NCBI GenBank assembly: GCA_902765225.1
Contig: CACWYV010000002.1
Location: forward strand, 190,697-254,696
Origin: Candidatus Avelusimicrobium intestinale
GTDB lineage: Bacteria; Elusimicrobiota; Elusimicrobia; Elusimicrobiales; Elusimicrobiaceae
Direction: 5' to 3'
DNA: 64,000 bases
Shown: piece by piece, positions 54,632 through 61,218 of the stretch
How the letters are laid out: each line of letters starts with the position of its first letter
Numbering within the stretch: the first letter of the stretch is position 1
Position numbers and translations under genes: made by a program
Notes under the pieces: generated by a model
What the model was told of the DNA's origin: nothing
The model's input: only the letters and a program-made list of their open reading frames with translations
The model's database searches: none

Positions 54632-55093
54632 ATGAAACTGATTACTTTATTCCAATGGATTGTTTGGGTAGCCATTGCCCAACTGCCCGGCATACTGGGC
54701 GTGCAGTTTGTGTACCCCAATATGACGTGGTACAACTCGTTGATTCAGCCGCGGTTTACCCCGCCGGATGCCGTCTTTGGTATCGTGTGGGCCGTGTTGT
54801 ATGTATTGTTGGGGACCGGAGCTTTTTGGGCTTTTCGCGAAAAGCTGCATAGCCGGGCTATGATGTTATTTATCGGTCAGTTGGCGCTAAACGCGTGCTG
54901 GACGCCGATATTTTTCGGCGCGCACAGCTTAACGGGCGGGCTGATTTTAATTGTGGCGATGTTGGTGGAGTTTATCTTTTTGCTACGCGCATTTGGGAAA
55001 ATTAACACGGCGAGTGCCTGGTTGTTAACGCCATACGGGGCGTGGCTAGCCTTTGCCACCTATTTAACCGCCGCGACGTGGTGGCTCAATTGA
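54632..55093 (+). CDS. tspO: TspO/MBR family membrane protein
   Basis: 153 residues with five membrane helices. It has the conserved stretch QPRFTPPDAVFGIVWAVLYVLLGTGAFW and C-terminal WLTPYGAWLAFATYLTA, typical of TspO, a tryptophan-rich sensory or porphyrin-binding protein. Function in bacteria includes tetrapyrrole degradation and stress adaptation. It stands alone on the plus strand between reverse genes. Confidence 0.9.
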   Translation: MKLITLFQWIVWVAIAQLPGILGVQFVYPNMTWYNSLIQPRFTPPDAVFGIVWAVLYVLLGTGAFWAFREKLHSRAMMLFIGQLALNACWTPIFFGAHSLTGGLILIVAMLVEFIFLLRAFGKINTASAWLLTPYGAWLAFATYLTAATWWLN

Positions 55094-55230
55094 TCTCCGG
55101 CTTGTGACCAGCCGGGATTACGGAAACACCCGAATCCAACGAGCAGAAACCCACGAAAATTCTTTTTCCATACTATACGGAACAGGTAATGTGCCGGGTA
55201 CCCTTGCGATTGTGTCAATCACACAAACAA

Positions 55231-55491
55231 TTATTTATCTTTGCGGAAATGTTTGACTAACTCCGCCCCCGCTTTGGCAACCCGAAACAGTCCCGAGTCC
55301 AAAAAAGACGACACATTATCCAGTAACGTAAATGTACTTTCGGTTTTGTCCACCTTTTCCGCAGCCGATAGGGCCAAATACTCCACGGCCTCGGCTGTGC
55401 GGAAAATTTGAAGTAGCGTCCGCACCGCAAACACTACCAGCACCAAAAATGCTATTACTGCCGCCAACACACATCCCTGGTAAAGATCCAT
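55231..55491 (-). CDS. Small membrane protein, DUF948-like
   Basis: 86 residues. One membrane helix (8-28: VLAAVIAFLVLVVFAVRTLL) followed by an amphipathic helix (IFRTAEAVEYLALSAAEKVDKTESTF), resembling DUF948 general-stress-type small proteins. AAGGAGGGG is a very strong ribosome site 5 nt before the ATG. Function unknown. Confidence 0.65.
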   Translation of the reverse strand: MDLYQGCVLAAVIAFLVLVVFAVRTLLQIFRTAEAVEYLALSAAEKVDKTESTFTLLDNVSSFLDSGLFRVAKAGAELVKHFRKDK

Positions 55492-55850
55492 AACACCCCT
55501 CCTTAAATTAAAACGTATTTTCTAAATTAAACCAGTTTGCACCGTGCGCGTCAAGTCCTGCCAGTTAATTACTCCCCCAACAAGGGAAAACCGGTTTTAC
55601 TTATTTTTTCACGGTTATGTGAAATAAGTTTGACAACAAAAGTGCTTATTAGTAATAATTATTATTAAGAAAAGGGCACTTTAGCCGCCCCTAAACCGCC
55701 AAAAAGGGAAATTTTACCGACGAGAAGAACTTTTTTTGGCCAAAACCGAAATTTTGGATGTCGTCGTAATTTGCATTTTTGGTCCGTTTTTGTCAGAATT
55801 TTAAAAGCCGCTACTTTTCAGCGGACATTTTTACCCAGGATAAAATAATT
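55492..55850 (+). other. 359-nt non-coding region upstream of nrdD
   Basis: Holds no gene. It contains a 12-bp perfect palindrome AAAACCGGTTTT (about 55590-55601), an interrupted inverted repeat with arms close to ACTTATTT...TCAC and GTGAAATAAGT (about 55602-55631), the promoter at 55630-55658, and a hairpin CCGCT/AGCGG (about 55807-55823) followed by ATTTTT just before the nrdD ribosome site AGGA. No NrdR box pair was recognised. Confidence 0.6.
55630..55658 (+). promoter_or_regulatory. Candidate nrdD promoter
   Basis: TTGACA (55630-55635), 17-nt spacer, TAATAA (55653-55658) within a very AT-rich stretch. The transcript leader would be about 185 nt and would contain the hairpin near 55807-55823. 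Confidence 0.5.
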
Positions 55851-57911
55851 ATGGAAAACTCGGAAGTAATCAATCACATCGTCAAACGGGATGGGAGCAC
55901 CCAGCTTTTTGACTCCAAAAAAATTACAAAGGCCATCTGCAAAGCCGCCGAAGTCACCGGAGAATTTAACCAAGATACCGCTAAAAAATTAACCATTCGC
56001 GTTATCAACATTATCCAACAGTTGTACTCAAATTCTGTGCCCAACGTGGAAAATGTGCAGGATATTGTGGAAGACGTATTATTGACTTCCAACTATCATA
56101 AAACGGCCAAGGCCTATATCTTGTACCGCGACCAGCACGCCCGCATGCGTGAAATTTCTTCCAAATTCAACGTAGATTTGGTGGACCAGTATCTCCAACA
56201 AATTGACTGGCAAGTCAACGAAAACAGCAACATGGGTTATTCGTTGCAGGGATTAAACAACTATATTTCTTCCGAAATCAGCAAAGTGTATTGGCTCAAT
56301 AAAATTTATCCGGCCAACGTCAAGCGGATGCACACGGAAGGCGATTTTCACTTGCACGATTTGGGCTTGTTGGGCGCGTACTGCGTCGGATGGGATTTGC
56401 AAGATTTACTGCTCAGCGGTTTTACGGGCGTGGTGGGCAAAGCGGAGAGTAAACCGGCCAAACACTTACGCACGGCTCTGGGCCAGGTGGTCAATTTCTT
56501 CTACACCTTACAGGGCGAAAGTGCCGGCGCGCAAGCGTTTAGCAACTTTGACACGCTTTTGGCTCCCTTTATCTACTACGATAAACTAACCTATGATGAA
56601 GTTAAACAGGCCCTGCAGGAATTTTTGTTCAACGTCAACGTGCCTACCCGCGTAGGTTTCCAAACGCCGTTTACAAACTTAACGCTGGATTTGACCGTTC
56701 CTTCTTATTATAAGGACCAGCCGGTCATCATTGGCGGGAAATTACAGGATAAAACGTACGGCGAATTCCAAAACGAAATGGATATGCTCAACCGCGCTTT
56801 CTGCGAAGTCATGCTCGCGGGAGATGCCAAAGGCCGCGTGTTTACGTTCCCGATTCCTACCTATAACATCACGCGCGACTTTGATTGGGATAATCCCAAG
56901 CTGACCCCTCTGTGGGAAATGACCGCAAAATACGGTATCCCGTATTTTGCCAACTTCATTAACTCGGATATGAACCCGGAAGATGCCCGTTCCATGTGTT
57001 GCCGGTTGCGCATTGACAACCGCGAACTGCGCAAACGCGGCGGCGGCTTATTCGGTTCGGCCCCGCTGACGGGTTCTATCGGCGTGGTAACCATTAACCT
57101 GCCGCGTCTAGGGTATTTGTCCAAGAACGAAGATGAATTTTTTGCTAACTTAAAAGACCGCATGGAAGTGGCTAAAACCAGTTTGGAAATTAAACGCAAA
57201 GTGATTGAACGCTTTACCAAAGGTAACCTCTATCCGTATATGAGTTTCTACTTACGCTCGGTGCGCCAACGCTTTAACGAATACTGGAAAAATCACTTCT
57301 CTACTATCGGGTTGGTGGGTTTAAACGAAGCCGCTCTCAATTTGATTGGGGAAGATATCGGTTCCGAAAAAGGCCGCGCTTTTGCCGAAAAAGTGCTTAC
57401 GTTTATGCGTGAAACCTTGGTAAAATTCCAAGAAGAAACCGGTAACAACTATAACCTGGAAGCCACCCCGGCCGAGGGCACTTCGTACCGCTTGGCCAAA
57501 CTGGATAAAGAGCGTTACCCCGATATCATTTGCGCAAACGAAGAAATGTATAAGCAAGGCCACCAACCTTTCTATACCAATTCTTCGCAATTACCCGTTA
57601 ACTATACCGACGACGTATTTGAAATGTTGGACTTGCAAAGCACCATCCAATCCAAATACACCGGCGGAACCGTGCAGCACATTTTCACCGGGGAACGCAT
57701 TAAAAATTTAGAAGCGATGAAGAAATTTATCCGCACCGTATGCGAAAAATATACGTTGCCGTATTTCTCCATCACGCCTACATTCAGCGTTTGCCCCAAG
57801 TGCGGCTATATTGAAGGGGAACATTTTGAATGTCCCAAATGCAAAGCCGAACGGATGCAGGAATTGGACCGCAAGGTCAAAATGTTGGAAGAACAGCTTT
57901 ACAGTAAATAA
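55851..57911 (+). CDS. nrdD: Anaerobic ribonucleoside-triphosphate reductase, large part lacking the glycyl-radical segment
   Basis: 686 residues. N-terminal ATP-cone (VINHIVKRDGSTQLFDSKKI, about 1-100), then the ten-stranded barrel with FHLHDLG, SMCCRL (Cys383-Cys384), TGSIGVVTINLPRLG and the C-terminal zinc site Cys648, 651, 661 and 664 (CPKCGY, CPKC). Family members continue with a segment ending RVxGYxxP that carries the radical Gly. Here the protein instead ends in a charged helix, MQELDRKVKMLEEQLYSK. The missing segment is encoded by the next gene. ATG at 55851 with AGGA upstream. Likely the oxygen-independent source of deoxynucleotides. Confidence 0.92.
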   Translation: MENSEVINHIVKRDGSTQLFDSKKITKAICKAAEVTGEFNQDTAKKLTIRVINIIQQLYSNSVPNVENVQDIVEDVLLTSNYHKTAKAYILYRDQHARMREISSKFNVDLVDQYLQQIDWQVNENSNMGYSLQGLNNYISSEISKVYWLNKIYPANVKRMHTEGDFHLHDLGLLGAYCVGWDLQDLLLSGFTGVVGKAESKPAKHLRTALGQVVNFFYTLQGESAGAQAFSNFDTLLAPFIYYDKLTYDEVKQALQEFLFNVNVPTRVGFQTPFTNLTLDLTVPSYYKDQPVIIGGKLQDKTYGEFQNEMDMLNRAFCEVMLAGDAKGRVFTFPIPTYNITRDFDWDNPKLTPLWEMTAKYGIPYFANFINSDMNPEDARSMCCRLRIDNRELRKRGGGLFGSAPLTGSIGVVTINLPRLGYLSKNEDEFFANLKDRMEVAKTSLEIKRKVIERFTKGNLYPYMSFYLRSVRQRFNEYWKNHFSTIGLVGLNEAALNLIGEDIGSEKGRAFAEKVLTFMRETLVKFQEETGNNYNLEATPAEGTSYRLAKLDKERYPDIICANEEMYKQGHQPFYTNSSQLPVNYTDDVFEMLDLQSTIQSKYTGGTVQHIFTGERIKNLEAMKKFIRTVCEKYTLPYFSITPTFSVCPKCGYIEGEHFECPKCKAERMQELDRKVKMLEEQLYSK

Positions 57912-57919
57912 TTTTCCTT

Positions 57920-57948
57920 TTGGGATTATTTGGGATAGGAGGGATAAT
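57920..57948 (+). promoter_or_regulatory. Candidate promoter of the small radical subunit
   Basis: TTGGGA, a 17-nt spacer, GATAAT (57943-57948), just after the nrdD stop. An 8-bp stem with one G-U pair (about 57921-57950) overlaps it. It would give the small gene its own transcript with a leader of about 100 nt. Confidence 0.4.
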
Positions 57949-58051
57949 TCCAAGAGGCAGCGGCGGCAGGGATAAAGACCGAGGGTATTTCACGGTCCCC
58001 CGGTTGGGATGTATACCTGTTGCACCGAGAGATAATTAGGAGAAATACTAC

Positions 58052-58279
58052 ATGACAGCACAAGAAAAACAAGCCGTAGAGAATCAAATTTCGGAACTCA
58101 AACAAGAGATGAACGATGTTCACGGTTCCAAGTGCGAGGTTTATTCGCGCGTAGTGGGTTATTTGCGCCCGGTACAAAACTGGAACAAAGGTAAGAAAGA
58201 AGAATTTGGAATGCGCAAAAACATGAACGTCAACAACTGCAATTGCGGTTGCGGATGTGAATGCCAAAGCGATAAATAA
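58052..58279 (+). CDS. Separate glycyl-radical subunit of anaerobic ribonucleotide reductase
   Basis: 75 residues. Residues 29-53 are the C-terminal glycyl-radical segment of NrdD (EVYSRVVGYLRPVQNWN, then GKKEEFGMRK), with Gly36 as the expected radical site. Residues 3-23 form a charged helix with heptad-like spacing (AVENQISELKQEM), facing the similar helix at the end of the large subunit. The tail is Cys-rich (NNCNCGCGCECQ). The ORF has its own strong ribosome site (TTAGGAGAAAT), lies 140 nt from the large gene in a different frame, and is followed by nrdG. This is best read as a two-part NrdD. Confidence 0.85.
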   Translation: MTAQEKQAVENQISELKQEMNDVHGSKCEVYSRVVGYLRPVQNWNKGKKEEFGMRKNMNVNNCNCGCGCECQSDK

Positions 58280-58305
58280 TTTTCACACTAGGGGCGACGG
58301 GAACG

Positions 58306-58929
58306 ATGAAAATCGGCGGACTGATTAAATTTACACTGATTGACTTCCCGGGCCGGCCGGCGGCGGTGATTTTTACCCAAGGGTGTAATTTCCGTTGTCG
58401 TTATTGCCACAACCCGGAGTTGGTCTATCCGCACCTATTCACCGAACCCGTTCCCCAAGAGGAAATTTTTTCATTTTTACAGCGCCGCCAGGGCACCCTG
58501 GAAGGCGTTGTTATTTCTGGGGGAGAACCGACCCTGCAAGAGGGGTTGATTCCTTTTACGGCCGATATTAAAAAAATGGGCTACGCCGTCAAGCTGGATA
58601 CCAACGGGGCCCGGCCCGATGTATTGGCAGAACTGTTAGATAAAAAACTGTTGGACTACATTGCCATGGACTTAAAAGCTCCGTTGGATAAATACAGTCT
58701 GATCACGAGCGTGGATACCCCGCCGGAAATTTTAATGAAGTCCATGCAACTCATCCGCCAAAGCGGTGTCGCGTATGAATTTCGCACCACCTATGATAAA
58801 GAAGTTTTAACGGATGCGGACATTCAAGCTCTTGAAAAACTCACCGATAAAGAACACTACCGCGTGCAAGAGTGTCTGCCGGTAGCCAAAGAAAAAGCCG
58901 CCCTCAAAGTGCTGCATAAAGAAATTTAA
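58306..58929 (+). CDS. nrdG: Anaerobic ribonucleotide reductase activating protein
   Basis: 207-residue radical SAM enzyme that installs the glycyl radical on NrdD. The cluster motif is C-N-F-R-C-R-Y-C (CxxxCxxC). It also has VISGGEPTLQ for SAM binding, KLDTNGARPD and YIAMDLKAP. It is 26 nt downstream of the small radical subunit, consistent with action on that Gly. Length and motifs fit the NrdG2/pyruvate formate-lyase-activase-like type seen with this class of NrdD. Confidence 0.93.
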   Translation: MKIGGLIKFTLIDFPGRPAAVIFTQGCNFRCRYCHNPELVYPHLFTEPVPQEEIFSFLQRRQGTLEGVVISGGEPTLQEGLIPFTADIKKMGYAVKLDTNGARPDVLAELLDKKLLDYIAMDLKAPLDKYSLITSVDTPPEILMKSMQLIRQSGVAYEFRTTYDKEVLTDADIQALEKLTDKEHYRVQECLPVAKEKAALKVLHKEI

Positions 58930-58931
58930 CG

Positions 58932-58958
58932 GGATATAAACCCGTCATATCCTTTTTT
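58932..58958 (+). terminator. Terminator of nrdG
   Basis: GGATAT and ATATCC form a stem with a 9-nt loop, followed by six T. A second hairpin, ATCACCC/GGGTGAT at about 58971-58988 with a following T-run, overlaps the 3' end of xerD and may back it up. Confidence 0.7.
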
Positions 58959-58971
58959 ACTGCCCGGAAGA

Positions 58972-59865
58972 TCACCCCCGCGGGTGATATTTTTTGTGTT
59001 TGTTTTTCAGATCTTTTACATCCAAGTGGGTGTAAATCTGCGTCGTTGTTAAATTGGCGTGGCCCAGCATTTCCTGCAAACTGCGCAGGTCTGCCCCCCC
59101 TTGCAATAAGTGTGAGGCAAACGTGTGCCGGAACAAATGCGGGTGCAGAGGCTGAGACAAATTGGCTTTGCGCCCGAGTACAGCCAAATCTTTCCATACG
59201 GTAACCCGGCTTAATTTCTTACCGCGATTATTCAAAAACACTTCCGAATCCACTTCCTTCCCTTCAAAATGGGCCGAGCGCACCGCCAAGTATCTCTTCA
59301 GTCGCTCACAACAGGCCGGATGTATGGGAACCAAACGCTGTTTGCCCCCTTTACCAAACGCCAACACCCATCCTTCTTCCGTATTGATGTTTTCCAGGCG
59401 CAGGCCAAGCATTTCACTCACCCGCAGCCCCGCCGCATACAACAGTTCCACCATGGTTACGGTGCGGATTTCGTCAAATTTTTCCGCCGGGAAAGAAAGC
59501 AACCGCTCTATGTCTTGGCGGGTGAGTTGCGCGGGCAGCGGCTGCGCCAATTTGGGAGATTTTAGAAAGCGGGTGGGATCGTCCTGAATCCGTTCTTCAA
59601 TCATCAAAAATTTATAAAAACTTTTCACGGCCTCCATTTTGCGGAACACACTCACCGCTTTCAGTCCCTCTATTTGTTTTAACTGGTAATTATACTGGTC
59701 CAAAAACCGCGGGCCGACGTCCTGCGGCAACGTTTCGTTAGCGGCGCAATATTCCAAATAGTGTGCTACGTCGCTTGTGTACGACGCTATCGTATTTTTG
59801 GACAGCTGCCGTTCAAACGATAAGTGATTGGCAAAATCTTCTAGTAACAGGCGGTCTGTATCCAT
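58972..59865 (-). CDS. xerD: Tyrosine recombinase XerD
   Basis: 297 residues with an N-terminal core-binding domain and a catalytic domain: AAGLRVSEMLGL (Arg), FGKGGKQR (Lys), HPHLFRHTFASHLLQGGADL and GHANLTTTQIYTHLD (Tyr). The HLLQGGADLR pattern is nearer XerD than XerC, and it partners the Xer protein at 19261. Chromosome dimer resolution is likely. TATAAT ends 6 nt before the ATG. Confidence 0.88.
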   Translation of the reverse strand: MDTDRLLLEDFANHLSFERQLSKNTIASYTSDVAHYLEYCAANETLPQDVGPRFLDQYNYQLKQIEGLKAVSVFRKMEAVKSFYKFLMIEERIQDDPTRFLKSPKLAQPLPAQLTRQDIERLLSFPAEKFDEIRTVTMVELLYAAGLRVSEMLGLRLENINTEEGWVLAFGKGGKQRLVPIHPACCERLKRYLAVRSAHFEGKEVDSEVFLNNRGKKLSRVTVWKDLAVLGRKANLSQPLHPHLFRHTFASHLLQGGADLRSLQEMLGHANLTTTQIYTHLDVKDLKNKHKKYHPRG

Positions 59866-59871
59866 ATCGGT

Positions 59872-59877
59872 ATTATA
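59872..59877 (-). promoter_or_regulatory. -10 box of xerD, leaderless arrangement
   Basis: TATAAT on the minus strand ends 6 nt before the xerD ATG. It faces the terC promoter across an 89-bp intergenic region. Confidence 0.5.
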
Positions 59878-59937
59878 GAAAATTTACCTTTCCCGTGTTT
59901 CTAACACCTTTTCATTTCCCCGGTAAAAAACTCAAAA

Positions 59938-59946
59938 TGATATAAT
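59938..59946 (+). promoter_or_regulatory. Extended -10 promoter of terC
   Basis: TGA followed by TATAAT; the terC ATG at 59955 lies 8 nt after the hexamer. An out-of-frame ATG lies at 59951. The untranslated leader is at most about 2-3 nt. Confidence 0.55.
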
Positions 59947-59954
59947 AACTATGT

Positions 59955-60890
59955 ATGGAACCTGTTTCTACTACCGTTTCTGTAGCCCTGTGGGTGGCTT
60001 TTTGGCTAGTGGTATTGATTGCATTGTTTGTGGATTTAACCGTACTGAACAAACATCACGGCAAGGTCAGCCTCAAAGAAGCCGGCGGCATGGTGTGCGC
60101 GTGGATTACGCTGGCATTACTTTTCGGCGGCGCCATTTGGCTGGCGGAAGGGCCGCAACACGCGCTGGAATTTTATACGGGCTACGTGTTGGAATATTCG
60201 CTCTCCGTGGATAATATGTTTGTGTTTATCCTCATCTTCGGCTATTTTGCTATCCCCCACGAGTTGCAACCCAAAGCCCTGTTATGGGGCGTATTGGGGG
60301 CTGTTATTTTACGGTTTTTATTTATCTTCCTGGGCGTTAAACTGATTTCGCTTTTTTCCTGGACGATTTACGTGTTCGGCGCACTCCTTATCTTTACCGC
60401 ACTTAAAATGCTCTTGCAAAAAGAGGACGATAAGTTTGACCCGCAAAATTCCGCGGCCCTTAAATTACTGCAAAAATTCTTCCCTTTAAAGACCGATTAT
60501 CACGGTGAAAATTTCTTTGTGGTGGAAAACGCCAAACGCTTTGCGACTCCCTTGCTGGCAGCCGTGGTAGTTATTGAAATGTCCGACCTGATTTTTGCGG
60601 TAGATTCCATTCCGGCGGTTCTCTCCGTAACCCAGGATACGTTTTTGGTTTATTCTTCCAACATCTTTGCGATTATCGGGCTACGCTCTTTATACTTTTT
60701 GCTATCCGGCATGGCAGGCAAATTCCCTTACCTCAAATACGGCATTTCGGTCATTCTGTTCTTTGTGGGAGTAAAAATGCTACTCTCCCACCTGTTCCAT
60801 GTGCCGGTAGTTGTTTCGCTGGGGGTCATTGTCAGCATCCTGGCCCTGTCCGTACTGGCCAGCCGGGTTTTCCCGCCCAAACAGGCCTAA
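59955..60890 (+). CDS. terC: TerC/Alx-family integral membrane protein
   Basis: 311 residues with about nine membrane helices. Signature segments are GYVLEYSLSVDNMFVFILIFGYF and VVIEMSDLIFAVDSIPAVLSV, with the paired acidic residues. The family is linked to metal (Mn2+) export and to metalation of exported proteins, and historically to tellurite resistance. No ter gene cluster is present. The acidic loop KEDDKFDPQNS between helices is typical. Confidence 0.9.
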   Translation: MEPVSTTVSVALWVAFWLVVLIALFVDLTVLNKHHGKVSLKEAGGMVCAWITLALLFGGAIWLAEGPQHALEFYTGYVLEYSLSVDNMFVFILIFGYFAIPHELQPKALLWGVLGAVILRFLFIFLGVKLISLFSWTIYVFGALLIFTALKMLLQKEDDKFDPQNSAALKLLQKFFPLKTDYHGENFFVVENAKRFATPLLAAVVVIEMSDLIFAVDSIPAVLSVTQDTFLVYSSNIFAIIGLRSLYFLLSGMAGKFPYLKYGISVILFFVGVKMLLSHLFHVPVVVSLGVIVSILALSVLASRVFPPKQA

Positions 60891-60959
60891 AACTGGACAG
60901 TCTCCCCATTATTTACTACAATATAAGGAGCAAATTTATTTCAGATAAGGAAGGATATT

Positions 60960-61154
60960 ATGGCGTATAAATGTGCAGTATGTGGCAAAGCCCCGGTTTC
61001 CGGCGGTTCGTATAGCCACTCTAACTTAAGAACCAAACGGACGTTTAAACCGAACTTGCAAAAACAGAAAGTCGTTTTAGACGGCAAAACCCAAACGGCA
61101 TATGTTTGTGCCAACTGCATCAAAAGCGGTAAAGCACAACGGCCGGCCAAATAG
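60960..61154 (+). CDS. rpmB: 50S ribosomal protein L28, zinc form
   Basis: 64 residues with CAVCGKAP and CANC, the C+ (zinc-binding) form of L28, and SHSNLRTKRTFKPNLQK. AAGGAAGG precedes the ATG. A terminator follows before bamA. Confidence 0.95.
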   Translation: MAYKCAVCGKAPVSGGSYSHSNLRTKRTFKPNLQKQKVVLDGKTQTAYVCANCIKSGKAQRPAK

Positions 61155-61172
61155 TTTATCTTTCAGCAATTC

Positions 61173-61203
61173 GCCCGCGCTTATGTATCAGTGCGGGCTT
61201 TTT
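61173..61203 (+). terminator. Terminator of rpmB
   Basis: GCCCGCGC pairs with GTGCGGGC (one G-U) around a 10-nt loop, then TTTTT. It ends 2 nt before the bamA ribosome site. Confidence 0.8.
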
Positions 61204-61218
61204 GCAAGGAGTACGATT

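Noticed and set aside
55851-58279. Frameshift or sequencing error as explanation for the split nrdD
   Set aside because: A 140-nt gap with many stops separates the parts, the small ORF has its own ribosome site and start, and both ends form new helices. A single indel could not rejoin them. An intron is unlikely because the gap is too short for a group I or II element.
59951-60214. ORF starting at the ATG at 59951
   Set aside because: It is out of frame with terC, whose product is clearly conserved from the ATG at 59955.
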